NCBI RefSeq assembly: GCF_026183735.1
Contig: NZ_JAPFRE010000027.1
Coordinates: 265,703 to 329,702, forward strand
Length of the DNA: 64,000 nucleotides
Reading direction: 5' to 3'
Source: Alteromonas sp. ASW11-130
Lineage (GTDB): Bacteria > Pseudomonadota > Gammaproteobacteria > Enterobacterales > Alteromonadaceae
Positions within the stretch are counted from its first letter, which is position 1; each line of letters begins with the position of its first letter. The translations under genes and the position numbers were made by a program. The notes below the pieces were generated by a model that saw nothing but the letters and a program-made list of their open reading frames with translations, made no database searches and had not been told where the DNA came from. Shown here piece by piece: positions 47,597 through 55,178 of the stretch.

Positions 47597-47711
47597 CTCT
47601 GTATTTTTAGCTAGTTTATCTAACTAAGAGGCGTCTAGGAAATTAGTGTCGATTCAATCCACGAAAATGCGGGGGCTAGCACTTTCACAGGGAGTCATTT
47701 TGTCTAAACCC

Positions 47712-48005
47712 TTATTCAGCATCAAGTCTCTTTAATGCTTTTTTGTAAGCCTCATTTCTCTCACGTTTTCCAACTGCGAGCACTGTAACCACAACTACGT
47801 CATCTAACACCTGGTATACCAACCTATATCCTGATTGACGTAATTTTATTTTGTAAACATTGTCGGCATCTAACACTCTATCTGGCGCTACGTGTGGTGT
47901 TTTTAATCTTTCTGCTAACTTCTTTTTCAGTTGCTGCTGCAAAGTGCAACCTAGTTTGTTCCATTCTTTTAAGGCGCTTTTCTTAAACGTTAATTTATAG
48001 GTCAT
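47712..48005 (-). CDS. relE: Cassette gene: RelE mRNA-interferase toxin
   Basis: A 97-residue toxin that aligns closely with E. coli RelE: ALKEWNKLG, YKIKLRQSGYRLVYQV and VLAVGKRERNEAY. The catalytic residues fall at the same numbers as in E. coli: Arg61, Arg81, Tyr87, with Lys52 and Lys54. It should cleave mRNA in the ribosomal A site. It is transcribed against the array direction, after its antitoxin gene and overlapping it by 11 bases, so it needs its own promoter, as is usual for cassette TA pairs. Confidence 0.93.
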   Translation of the reverse strand: MTYKLTFKKSALKEWNKLGCTLQQQLKKKLAERLKTPHVAPDRVLDADNVYKIKLRQSGYRLVYQVLDDVVVVTVLAVGKRERNEAYKKALKRLDAE

Positions 48006-48243
48006 CCAAACTCACCGAAACGCTTTCTTCACCTTGCCTTTCTTTAACAAGTTGTAGTAGTTCCAGATCTTCTAAACGGTCCATCATTTTTTCGTAAATC
48101 TCAGCCGGGACGCAATAGAATGCGGGTTCATTTCGATTTAATATAGCAACAGGGTCGCCATATGCACTGCGCGCAACTTTCATAGGATTTGCTTTTAGTT
48201 CAGTAATACTTGCTGCAACTTCTGCCAAAACTCTCGCCGCCAT
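47995..48243 (-). CDS. Cassette gene: Phd/YefM-family antitoxin
   Basis: An 82-residue antitoxin. The N-terminal DNA-binding part (LAEVAASITELKANPMKV, then GDPVAILNRNEPAFYCVPAEIYE) is the Phd/YefM fold; the acidic C-terminus (ERQGEESVSVSLDDL) is the expected flexible toxin-binding tail. It is paired with a true RelE rather than YoeB or Doc, a known mixed combination. Confidence 0.9.
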   Translation of the reverse strand: MAARVLAEVAASITELKANPMKVARSAYGDPVAILNRNEPAFYCVPAEIYEKMMDRLEDLELLQLVKERQGEESVSVSLDDL

Positions 48244-48294
48244 AACGGTCTCCTAAAAGGTCTTTAATTAGGTCATTCTAGGCTATCGTTGTTG

Positions 48295-48411
48295 GTTTAA
48301 CAAGCGCGTAAACTCGCTCACTACGTTCGCTGGGACAAAAATTCGTAGGCTCCCTGCGCTTCGCTTGGTATTGTAGCCTACGTATTGTTGCCCGTTATGC
48401 GGGCGTTAGCC
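48295..48411 (+). repeat. attC site of the relE cassette
   Basis: 117 bases from GTTTAAC (48295-48301) to GTTAGCC (48405-48411). The arms pair CGTAGGCT with AGCCTACG, and the right arm is TTGCCCGTTATGCGGGC. Confidence 0.88.
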
Positions 48412-48485
48412 ACCTAAAGTATTTTTACACTTCTCTAAACCGGTTTTAGTGTTATTATTTGGGTTAAGCTGTCAGAAGGTGCAAT

Positions 48486-48707
48486 ATGTCAGATGCATTG
48501 AAAATCATGCTTGAAAATATCGAGCAACTTAGTACAAAGGAAAAGGATTTAGCGGCTCATTGCCTTCTTACGGCATTAAATTCGAAGTCTGAAGACAATG
48601 TAGACTCTGACTGGTTGAAACTAGCAGAATCACGTAGCTCAGACCTTGAAAGTGGAAAAGTTAATGGTCTTAGTTGGGAAGAATTAAGAAGCAATATTTT
48701 TGGCTAA
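48486..48707 (+). CDS. Cassette gene: addiction-module antitoxin (unstable-antitoxin family)
   Basis: A 73-residue protein of the putative addiction-module component family: IEQLSTKEKDLAAHCLL, then SDWLKLAESRSSDLESGKVNGLSWEEL, the conserved ESR..ELxxGxxxxxxWeE pattern. It is intact. Its stop overlaps the start of the toxin frame (TAATG), but that toxin gene is broken. Confidence 0.85.
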   Translation: MSDALKIMLENIEQLSTKEKDLAAHCLLTALNSKSEDNVDSDWLKLAESRSSDLESGKVNGLSWEELRSNIFG

Positions 48708-49000
48708 TGCTTCCACTTACTTTTCACCCAGACGTTCAAATAGAAATTAAATACTCTTTTGAAAGGTATCAGGAGCAGTCTAAGGGATTGGGTTACGAGT
48801 TCATTAATGAGCTAGAAGAGTCATTTGAATCAATTCAGTCACTCCCTTCTGCTTGGCCTAAGAGGGGCAATTTCATCGCCGTTTTGTATTAAGCCGCTTT
48901 CCTTTCTCTGTTATATATAAATTCAAGGTGGCGAAACACTTCAAGTTGTTCAGTTATGCACAATCATAGGAAGCCCGGCTACTGGCTAGAACGTGGCTAA
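48707..49000 (+). pseudogene. Broken ParE/RelE-family toxin of the addiction module
   Basis: The frame from ATG 48707 gives MLPLTFHPDVQIEIKYSFER through SLPSAWPKRG and then stops at 48892. The rest of a normal toxin follows in other frames: RRFVLSRFPFSVIYKF near 48874-48921, then ETLQVV, then VMHNHRKPGYWLERG ending at TAA 48998-49000 within the attC core. At least three frame changes are needed to restore one protein, so the toxin is dead. Confidence 0.85.
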
Positions 49001-49100
49001 CAAAGCGCTATTTTTGTTCCCTTCGGTCACTGGGACGCAAAGACGGGGGGCTGCTTCGCATTTAGCCCACGTGCCTGCGTCCCAAAGCTAGGTGTTATGA
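48995..49100 (+). repeat. attC site after the addiction-module cassette
   Basis: 106 bases from GGCTAAC (48995-49001, containing the original toxin stop) to GTTATGA (49094-49100). The arms include GGGACGCAAAGACG and its partner CGTGCCTGCGTCCC. Confidence 0.82.
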
Positions 49101-49106
49101 GTCTTT

Positions 49107-49481
49107 ATGAATAAAGCTATATGTTTGATAGTAGCCATAATTTTTTTAGCATCTTGCACAGATGCTAAAGTGGGGGAGCGTGATAATGGTCTTGAATGGT
49201 TGCTAAAGGCAAATCCAGAAATTGATGCGAAAAAAGCGATTCGTTCTGGAGATACGAGGTTTATAGGTGTGATGGGTATGCTTTTGAAGGTGGTGCCTAG
49301 AATAGATAAAAATTGTGATCCTGGGAGAAATGTCAGGTACATAAATATTGATGATGTTATCAATAGCTATGAAGAGCGTAAATTACAAGCTATCGCACCA
49401 GTATACGCAGAAGCGTACAACCATTACATGTTGCAGTATGGTAGGGAAAATAATGTGCAAGTCTGTAAGTATAACTCATAA
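49107..49481 (+). CDS. Cassette gene: lipoprotein, unknown function
   Basis: A 124-residue protein with signal NKAICLIVAIIFLASC and lipobox LASC at Cys17. The mature part is helical at the end (SYEERKLQAIAPVYAEAYNHY) with two more Cys (NCDPG, VCKYN). No family is recognised. The start is six bases after the preceding attC core. The stop overlaps the next attC. Confidence 0.75.
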   Translation: MNKAICLIVAIIFLASCTDAKVGERDNGLEWLLKANPEIDAKKAIRSGDTRFIGVMGMLLKVVPRIDKNCDPGRNVRYINIDDVINSYEERKLQAIAPVYAEAYNHYMLQYGRENNVQVCKYNS

Positions 49482-49550
49482 CAAATCAATGTTGTTCGGC
49501 GCTATCGCGTCCGAACTCGCTAATGTTCGCCGCAAATTGAAGTGTTATGC
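49476..49550 (+). repeat. attC site 7
   Basis: 75 bases from TCATAAC (49476-49482) to GTTATGC (49544-49550). The arms pair GTTCGGCG (49494-49501) with CGCCGCAAATTGAAG through the GTTCG motif. Confidence 0.82.
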
Positions 49551-49587
49551 CTTTTGACACATCTCGCGATGTACATACAGTGTGCAT

Positions 49588-49860
49588 ATGATTAAATTCG
49601 AGTGCCATTTAGCAAAAGCTAATTCCAACATCAAAAAACATGGTATCAGTTTTGAAGAAGCAAGATCTGTTTTCTATGACGAATTTGCTTGCCTATTTTA
49701 TGATGATAGCCATACCCAACTGGAAGAAGACCGTTTCTTGATGCTTGGGACTAGTAATGAATCAAGGTTACTACTGTGTCATTGCGAAAGAAATGATAGA
49801 AATTTTATCCGTATTATTTCAGCTAGTAAGGCTACTAAACTTGAAAAACGGCATTACTGA
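49588..49860 (+). CDS. brnT: Cassette gene: BrnT-family toxin
   Basis: A 90-residue toxin from ATG 49588 (an ATG two codons earlier is also in frame). Family features: FECHLAKANSNIKKHGISFEEA, FYDDSHTQLEEDRFLMLG, and FIRIISASKATKLEKRHY with the usual RIISARKA-type motif. BrnT is a RelE-fold ribonuclease that blocks translation. The frame is intact, whereas the antitoxin gene that follows has a nonsense codon. Confidence 0.9.
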   Translation: MIKFECHLAKANSNIKKHGISFEEARSVFYDEFACLFYDDSHTQLEEDRFLMLGTSNESRLLLCHCERNDRNFIRIISASKATKLEKRHY

Positions 49861-49870
49861 GGTGATTGAT

Positions 49871-50095
49871 ATGAAAGATCAATATGATTTATCAAAAATG
49901 AAATCACGGAAGAACCCTTATTTCTCAAAACTTAAAAAGCCTGTCACAATGAGGTTAAGCGAGGATGTCATTGAATATTTTAAAGGTATGTCCGAAGAAA
50001 ACGGGGTGCCATAGCAAAGTTTAATCAACTTGTATCTTCGAGATTGTGTTGCACAACACAGAAAAATTGATATTTCGTGGCATGCGGGGACATAA
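49871..50095 (+). pseudogene. brnA: BrnA-family antitoxin with an in-frame TAG
   Basis: From ATG 49871 the frame encodes MKDQYDLSKMKSRKNP, then PVTMRLSEDVIEYFKGMSEENGVP and stops at TAG 50012-50014 after 47 codons. Beyond the TAG the same frame stays open for 26 more codons (QSLINLYLRDCVAQHRKI in outline) to TAA 50093-50095, which matches the rest of BrnA. TAG sits where relatives have a Tyr or similar residue. Truncation removes the second helix of the ribbon-helix-helix domain. The stop TAA overlaps the attC core, as in intact cassettes. Confidence 0.88.
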
Positions 50096-50200
50096 CAAGC
50101 GAATAATCGCGTGCCCGCTAGGGACGGGCTCTGGGATAAAAACACAATGCCGCTTCGCGATTATAGCATTGTATTTTTGTCCGATATTTGGAAGTTAGGT
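50090..50200 (+). repeat. attC site 8
   Basis: 111 bases from ACATAAC (50090-50096) to GTTAGGT (50194-50200). The central part shares TTCGCGATTATAGCATTGTA with the next site and pairs ACACAATGC with GCATTGTAT. Confidence 0.88.
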
Positions 50201-50204
50201 GCAA

Positions 50205-50543
50205 ATGCGAAAGATCCAACATTTTATGTCTGAACATCCGATGGTTATTTTAGTTTTCGGCTTCCTAGTGATCACTCTTTTGGCTGTAATTTTTCAATAT
50301 TCTTTAATCACTGGTTTTGTAGTTGGTTCAACTGAAGGTAAGGTGTATTCAATATCTGAAAAGCCATTAGGTGGTAACAATCGTAGTGCACACAAAGTAG
50401 ACTTTGCTAAGGTAAAGCTTAAATCAGGCAAGTTTGTTCAAGTCCAATGTATAAGCTATTGTCGCCTAGACCAAAAGCTCAACATTACCATCTACAAGCG
50501 TCTTTGGGGCAATAAACTTAGGAATGTTTATGAGCGCACCTAA
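50205..50543 (+). CDS. Cassette gene: single-span membrane protein
   Basis: A 112-residue protein from ATG 50205 (GTG 50199 overlaps the attC core). One membrane helix at about 14-36 (MVILVFGFLVITLLAVIF) is followed by a beta-rich outer domain: STEGKVYSI, DFAKVKLKSGKFVQVQCI, KLNITIYKRLWG. No family is recognised. The stop overlaps the attC. Confidence 0.72.
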   Translation: MRKIQHFMSEHPMVILVFGFLVITLLAVIFQYSLITGFVVGSTEGKVYSISEKPLGGNNRSAHKVDFAKVKLKSGKFVQVQCISYCRLDQKLNITIYKRLWGNKLRNVYERT

Positions 50544-50645
50544 CAAGCAAGTAATGGCGGGTGCGCAGGCGCACACTAGGACAAAAATACAATACCCCTT
50601 CGCGATTATAGCATTGTATTTTTGCCCTTTAGCTTAAAGTTATAC
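50538..50645 (+). repeat. attC site 9
   Basis: 108 bases from ACCTAAC (50538-50544) to GTTATAC (50639-50645). It has the same centre as site 8 (TTCGCGATTATAGCATTGTA), with ACAAAAATACAAT pairing to ATTGTATTTTTG. Confidence 0.88.
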
Positions 50646-50653
50646 GCAATTGA

Positions 50654-50944
50654 TCAGAATAACTTTTTAAGATCACGGTAAAAATTCTCATGCGAACCAA
50701 GCGCTATTAATTCAAGGATTACAGTTCCATCCTCGTAACTGTACCCGAGTAAAGTTAACTGCTTGACCATCTTGAATTTGTAGACGCGAAGAAATGACAA
50801 GTCACCTTTTTTCTGCTCGCCCTGCAGCGGCTCTTCCATCAGTGCTTTTACCGCCTTATCCAGATCTTTTTTCTGATTCTGGTGTAGCTTCTTAACAGCT
50901 TTCTTGAAATTAGCTGTCTGTAAAACAGTGATAATATTAGCCAA
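50654..50944 (-). CDS. Cassette gene: ParE-like toxin
   Basis: A 96-residue protein of the RelE/ParE superfamily: VLQTANFKKAVKKLHQNQKK at the N-terminus, LRVYKFKMVKQLTLLGYSY in the core, and a C-terminal ELIALGSHENFYRDLKK, typical of the ParE-like family that pairs with ParD-like antitoxins. It is read against the array direction and overlaps its antitoxin by 8 bases. Confidence 0.85.
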   Translation of the reverse strand: MANIITVLQTANFKKAVKKLHQNQKKDLDKAVKALMEEPLQGEQKKGDLSFLRVYKFKMVKQLTLLGYSYEDGTVILELIALGSHENFYRDLKKLF

Positions 50945-51158
50945 AATCGTATGGTTCCAATTTCCCCGCCTCTTTTTCAGCTTTAGAAATTATTGCCTGT
51001 TTTACAAATGCGTAAGGCAAATCTGGATTATCTTCCATCATTTCGCCTATTTTCGCCCAGTGCTCAATTTGTTTAGGCATGGTGCGATTCAGCGCTTTAC
51101 CCATAATAGTAGCTTTCTCAACTAGATCTTGGCTTAGTCTTACGCTCGCTGTTGCCAT
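50937..51158 (-). CDS. Cassette gene: ParD-like antitoxin
   Basis: A 73-residue protein with a TraY/ParD-like ribbon-helix-helix start (ASVRLSQDLVEKATIMGKAL) and the family stretch RTMPKQIEHWAKIGEMMEDNPDLP. The C-terminal tail (AEKEAGKLEPYDFG) would contact the toxin. No attC separates it from the next gene, so the pair shares a cassette with the membrane gene downstream. Confidence 0.87.
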   Translation of the reverse strand: MATASVRLSQDLVEKATIMGKALNRTMPKQIEHWAKIGEMMEDNPDLPYAFVKQAIISKAEKEAGKLEPYDFG

Positions 51159-51251
51159 TATATATCTCCTACTAAACAGTCAATATATTGTAGCGATGCG
51201 CTACGAATGTGGCAAATTGCGTAAAGTAAATCGCTATAAGCTAAATACTAG

Positions 51252-51657
51252 ATGAAAAAAAAAGTTTGCTTTTCTCTCCATTCTTTTCGTTTCCTTATTG
51301 CTATCTACAATGTTTAAGGTGTTAGAAAGTACGGAATATCACGTGGTTACAGGCGCGCCAGCGCTAATGATTTTCTGTTTAATTTTTCTCGAGTATTTAG
51401 TGGAATTAGATGAGGAGCTGGCCGGTGGTTGCTCTAATCCAAATGATTCAAAAAATATTGCTCTGCTATTAGTCCGTGAGCTTGCGCTAAAATTTATTGC
51501 GCTGTTACTTGGTCTTTGGGTGGTACTAAAATTTCAGGGTCAGAGTAAATTGTCTTTTAAAAGTACTCTGTTCCTGAAATACGCCCACAAATGGGCTGCG
51601 ACCGTAACACGGTGGCGGCTTCGTTATTCTCGCCACCGTGTTACTGCCCGTTATTGA
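51252..51657 (+). pseudogene. Cassette membrane-protein gene, start out of frame by one A
   Basis: An ATG at 51252 is followed by nine A (51255-51263). Removing one A would give MKKKFAFLSILFVSLLLSTM, an ideal signal or anchor joined in frame to the long ORF that follows (FKVLESTEYHVV and on, with helices APALMIFCLIFLEYL and LLVRELALKFIALLLGLWVV). As it stands, the frame can only start at TTG 51298 or later. The 3' end runs into the attC palindrome and stops at 51657, so the original end may be lost too. Product unknown. Confidence 0.65.
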
Positions 51658-51667
51658 GAAGTTATGT
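51581..51667 (+). repeat. attC site 10, damaged 5' core
   Basis: A perfect 14-bp stem GTAACACGGTGGCG/CGCCACCGTGTTAC lies at 51604-51644. The right arm CTGCCCGTTATTGAGAAGTTATGT, given as TGCCCGTTATT then GTTATGT (51661-51667), matches site 15. A YAAC core at the left is not recognisable. Confidence 0.7.
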
Positions 51668-51682
51668 GTCAAGGAAGCAGCA

Positions 51683-51990
51683 ATGAAGAGTCATAAATTT
51701 GAGCTATTTGCAGACTACTTTCAGGGATACCTGATGGACGTTGAAGCAGAGGACGATGCTTCAGAAATCTGGACGGAAGAAGCACTAACTTAAAGCTTGG
51801 AACTCCTCCGAATACTTTCGCGGTTGGTACATTTCGGAACGTGGATTTATCTTTTGAAGTAGAAATCTACGGAAGTGAGCCTGAGGTAAATCCCGAAGAA
51901 TGGAATCACGCTTCAAAAGGGCATTTCAGTAGTAAATCTGGTCGTTGTACCGTTTTTAGGTGCTCCAGACTTCGCACCCAGGAGGGCTAA
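51683..51990 (+). pseudogene. Cassette gene broken by a single frameshift
   Basis: ATG 51683 opens 36 codons (MKSHKFELFADYFQGYLMD, then DASEIWTEEALT) and stops at TAA 51791. One extra T at 51790 would continue as LKLGTPPNTFAVGTFRNVDL and on through YGSEPEVNPEEWNHA to TAA 51988-51990, about 102 residues in all. The acidic, beta-rich sequence recalls small immunity or ComJ-like proteins, but this is a weak resemblance. The next 115 bases hold no gene and no attC was seen. Confidence 0.6.
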
Positions 51991-52075
51991 AATTTTATTG
52001 ATAGTCAGCGGGTCTTCAAAATAAGCAATAAGCTGCTATTGAGCTGATAGCCAAGTTTGAGTTACAAAAATGAGA

Positions 52076-52098
52076 TAGCCCGTCGAAAGACGGGCCCT
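52076..52098 (-). terminator. Hairpin downstream of the membrane-protein gene
   Basis: Stem GCCCGTC/GACGGGC with tetraloop GAAA, near 52078-52095. It lies 13 bases after the stop of the minus-strand gene and is followed on that strand by TATCTCATTTTTGTAA, a T-rich stretch. Confidence 0.65.
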
Positions 52099-52107
52099 GT
52101 CATATTG

Positions 52108-52620
52108 TTATTGGTCACTGCAAGATTGCTTTTTACGTCTCCATGGCTCAATCGGTTGGACAAAGTAACGCCACCAAACATAACGCCATGGGATCAAAAC
52201 AATCAACACACCAATTCCGATTAACGATGCCTTTGCGTTGACGATAGCCGGAATTTCTTGGCCTGCCAGCCAGGGTGGCAGAGCGACAACTGACAGCCAG
52301 ACCAATTTCCATGCAATTTCATAAAGCATAATAGGTAAAAACGCTAAAGGACGAAAAACGCCTCCAATAGCCATTACAGCAAGCGTGGCAAGCATCGAAT
52401 GCCCGAGACCTCTCCATTGCGTCCATTCAGACGCCCCCTCTAAAATATAATTTAATTGCTTTGAGCCCAGCACTATCACCATTGCAGCAAAGATTATTCG
52501 AAGGCCCCAAGTTTCCCATAACGCCACTGGTGGCGCGGCCGCTTTTATTGATGCATATTCATTCTTATGATCTTTTCCTGTTTTAATATCATGGTTTTTA
52601 ATGTCAGATTGACTTTGCAT
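52108..52620 (-). CDS. Membrane protein divergent from an AraC regulator
   Basis: A 170-residue protein with a charged N-terminal tail (1-30) and about four helices (40-150): RIIFAAMVIVLGSKQLN, AVMAIGGVFRPLAFLPIMLY, AWKLVWLSVVALPPWL, LIGIGVLIVLIPWRYVWW. The C-terminus is basic. No family is recognised. It faces the AraC gene across 163 bases, which suggests that it is the regulator's target. It has no attC. Confidence 0.8.
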   Translation of the reverse strand: MQSQSDIKNHDIKTGKDHKNEYASIKAAAPPVALWETWGLRIIFAAMVIVLGSKQLNYILEGASEWTQWRGLGHSMLATLAVMAIGGVFRPLAFLPIMLYEIAWKLVWLSVVALPPWLAGQEIPAIVNAKASLIGIGVLIVLIPWRYVWWRYFVQPIEPWRRKKQSCSDQ

Positions 52621-52783
52621 ATCCGTACCTCACTTTATAAATGTCAGCTCAAGACTGCCATGTATAAAGGCTTCCGGCGCATCGAATTTGAAAATCGATG
52701 CACGAAATAGATATGAAATGCAAAAATTATCGAAAATGAATTGAATTAACGTAAAATAAACGCGGAAAAAGAGAAAGAAAAAA

Positions 52784-53848
52784 ATGGAATTGAGTGTGGA
52801 CCACCTGAAAATCGCACAACTACTTATTGTGTTACTAAGCCTGTCGTTAGCATTTTTTCATCTTCGACTGCGACAATCCCACGTTTTGCATCTCGCTTAT
52901 GCTGTTTTTTGTGGGTCTTCGGCGATGTATATTGCAGGTAAAATGACTGCCGACTTTTGGTCGCCCTATCATCATCTTATCGGCACACTGGGTTTTGCCA
53001 CCTGCAGCGGCTACTGGCTTTTTGCCCGTGCATTTTTCCGAAAAGCGAACTCTATCAATCGCCACCACCTCTTATTCGTCGGCTTACTTGGTGCTTGCCT
53101 GATATTGCGCCACCTTATAATGTTTTCCGAAAAAATGTGGCTTACAAACACAAACTGGCTACCTGTTCTTACTACCGTTTTATCCGAAGCAATTGCGCTG
53201 CTATCGTCAGGTATGCTCATTCTTGCATTTTGGGAAGGCTATCGAGGGTTACAAAACGCGACTGCAATAAAGCGTAAAATGATCACGATTTACCTGTCCT
53301 CATTCGTAACTGCGGTTTTCAGTGTTATGTTGATCGCCGCAGCTCTTCCAAAAGAAGTGTTAGCCGGTACTGGTCGAGACTGGCTTGTTGTATTTGCTTA
53401 CTTGTTAGTACTAACCAGCACTCATGGGCTGATTCGATATCGTCAACAACACATTGACGAAAAAGAACAAAAATTGGACGTGTCAGTTCAGGAAGAAACG
53501 AAACTCGCTCAGCAAATAAAAACGTTGTTGGTTGAAGAAAAGGGCTTTTTGGAATCAAACTTACGCGTCGCCGATATTGCCCGCGAGTTAGATGTTCCCG
53601 AATACCGTATTCGCACTGTTATGCTCAACCAATTCAATGCTAAAAATTTTAATCACTACATCAACCAAATGCGGGTTGAACATGCAAAAAACTTATTGAG
53701 TGCGCCTGATAAACAAGAATGGCCTGTACTTGTTGTCGGGATTGAAAGTGGCTTTGCATCTGCCGCCCCCTTTACACGGGCGTTTAAAGAGTTTGCGGGT
53801 TGCACCCCAGGACAATATCGCAAGCAGCAGTTGGCAACGCAGGGCTGA
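52784..53848 (+). CDS. AraC-family regulator with membrane N-terminal domain
   Basis: A 354-residue protein. Residues 1-215 contain six or seven hydrophobic helices; a linker leads to a C-terminal AraC DNA-binding domain (residues about 240-350) with LRVADIARELDVPEYRIRTV as the first helix-turn-helix and GFASAAPFTRAFKEFAGCTPGQYRK as the second. Membrane-anchored AraC proteins of this kind sense envelope or extracellular signals. It is divergent from the membrane-protein gene and next to an IS91-family relic. It has no attC, so it is not a normal cassette. Confidence 0.88.
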   Translation: MELSVDHLKIAQLLIVLLSLSLAFFHLRLRQSHVLHLAYAVFCGSSAMYIAGKMTADFWSPYHHLIGTLGFATCSGYWLFARAFFRKANSINRHHLLFVGLLGACLILRHLIMFSEKMWLTNTNWLPVLTTVLSEAIALLSSGMLILAFWEGYRGLQNATAIKRKMITIYLSSFVTAVFSVMLIAAALPKEVLAGTGRDWLVVFAYLLVLTSTHGLIRYRQQHIDEKEQKLDVSVQEETKLAQQIKTLLVEEKGFLESNLRVADIARELDVPEYRIRTVMLNQFNAKNFNHYINQMRVEHAKNLLSAPDKQEWPVLVVGIESGFASAAPFTRAFKEFAGCTPGQYRKQQLATQG

Positions 53849-53879
53849 ACAAACCACAGCAGATCATACTATCAGCCTT

Positions 53880-54931
53880 CTTGATCGCTATCGCTAGCTT
53901 ACCGCTAGTTACGCTCAGCTTGGCTTTCACTGTTCGAGTTGAGACCAGCATTGGCCACGGTGCCAAGGATTAAAAACTCAACAATGGGTGGAACAGCAAC
54001 AGGCACAAGTGCTGCCGGTCCGCTACTTTCATATAGTATTCGCGTTGCCGCATGATCTGAATGTGGTGAGTCGATATGCTGCCAATTCTTTGTATAAAGC
54101 GCTGTTTGGTGCAGTCTGGCAAACACTTAGCAAATTCACATCTACCCGCAGCCATGCCCGAGGCCAACTGGGGATGACATCGGTCTTCCACACTTAGGGG
54201 CAAAAACAGGCTCAGCATATTCACCTGCATTGCTTAGTACCTGGTGGTGTATTAGACGCAACGGGAAAATGGTGCCCGATGAGAGGGCAGTATCCGGTAA
54301 AGGCGCTTTCGAAGATGTTTCGTGCCAAAACGATGGTTAAATTACGCGCTGGTAAAGTGGCTGTTTCCACAAGCCGAAACGTTGACGTTCGAGTCATGGT
54401 GCGTGTACTGCAAGCCTTGTATTACAAAGCCTGAGGTGTTGATAAACTATTTATCACGCTACACGCACAAAAAAAATTCTGCATGGATTTCGGTTAGTGG
54501 ATATTGCTGATGACACTGATGAGTTCACCTACAAAGATTTCCGGCAACCGACCAAGCAGAAAGCCAAGCGATTAATCTGGATTGAGTTTATTTGCCGATA
54601 CCTCTGTAATATTTTACCGAAAGGTTTTATGCGCGTTAGGCACTTTGGATATCTGGCTTACCGTTGCCGCAGAAAAAACTGATGCATATGAAAAACTGTG
54701 CCAGCGCTCCAAAACCTTGAAACGAGAGGGCACAATGAATCGCCTAGCCATTGGCTTTGCCGTAAATGCCATAAAGGAGAGCTGAAGCTGAATTCCCTTG
54801 CTCTTCCAGACCTCTTATGGGAAAACGAGACAAGGCGCTATGGGCTGGCTAAGAAACTAGTCAGTCGCATAGGTTTTACAGCGCTGGGTCCGCCCCAGAG
54901 AAACAAACTCGGCCTCAATAAAGGATGAAGG
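53880..54931 (+). pseudogene. IS91-family transposase relic
   Basis: Fragments of a Y2-type rolling-circle transposase lie in order in shifting frames: HCSS then QHWPRCQ (zinc-finger remnant), QQWVEQQQAQVLPVRYFHIV, LPHDLNVVSRYAANSLYKAL, FHT-stop-GQ, HIHLHCLVPGGVLDATGKW (HUH motif), LINYLSRYTHKKN, then TDEFTYKDFRQPTKQKAK and FGYLAYRCRRKN. There are internal stops and several frameshifts, so it is inactive. The element ends (oriIS/terIS) were not identified. Confidence 0.88.
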
Positions 54932-54982
54932 AAAAATTGATGAGTTCAAGCATCAAACTAACAATTTAAAAAGGGTGGAAAT

Positions 54983-55084
54983 ATGGACAAAGACGTCAAC
55001 ACTTACCAAAACAGTAATGAGCTTGAACACGTCGCCACTTCCCAAATAATACAAGTTCTATTAGCATCATCTATACCGATTTAA
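54983..55084 (+). CDS. Possible short cassette ORF
   Basis: A 33-codon frame (MDKDVNTYQNSNELEHVATS and on) with AAAGGGTGG nine bases upstream. Its TAA lies within ATTTAAC, a possible attC 5' core, as in true cassettes. It may be the remnant of a longer gene. No function can be suggested. Confidence 0.35.
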   Translation: MDKDVNTYQNSNELEHVATSQIIQVLLASSIPI

Positions 55085-55164
55085 CGGACCGTGTTGAAGC
55101 ACGCTCCAGCGAGGTATTTAACTGGTATTTAAAATCATGCCGTTAAAATACTTAGATGTTATGT
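55079..55164 (+). repeat. Degenerate attC before the nuclease-like cassette
   Basis: 86 bases from ATTTAAC (55079-55085) to GTTATGT (55158-55164). Only TTAACGG/CCGTTAA pair well, so the site is poor, but the 3' core sits at the expected distance before the next gene. Confidence 0.4.
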
Positions 55165-55178
55165 TTTAAGGAGAGAAT

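Larger units (their letters stand above)
46425..47656 (-). mobile_element. IS3-family insertion sequence
   Basis: A 1,232-base element bounded by inverted repeats TGAATCGACACCAAT (left) and the complement of ATTAGTGTCGATTCA (right), 14 of 15 matching. It carries overlapping orfA and orfB with an A6G slippery site. The three bases outside the ends are TTG and ATC, so no target duplication is seen, which fits a deletion on one side after insertion. Confidence 0.9.

Noticed and set aside
46422-47659. Target-site duplication of the IS3 element
   Set aside because: The triplets outside the ends are TTG and ATC, and shifting the ends by a base does not produce a match.
48674-48892. A separate intact gene of 72 codons after the antitoxin
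   Set aside because: It is the N-terminal part of the broken toxin, whose remaining segments follow in other frames.
53988-54197. Short plus and minus frames at 53.9-54.9 kb as separate small genes
   Set aside because: Together they read as one IS91-family transposase in shifting frames with stops.
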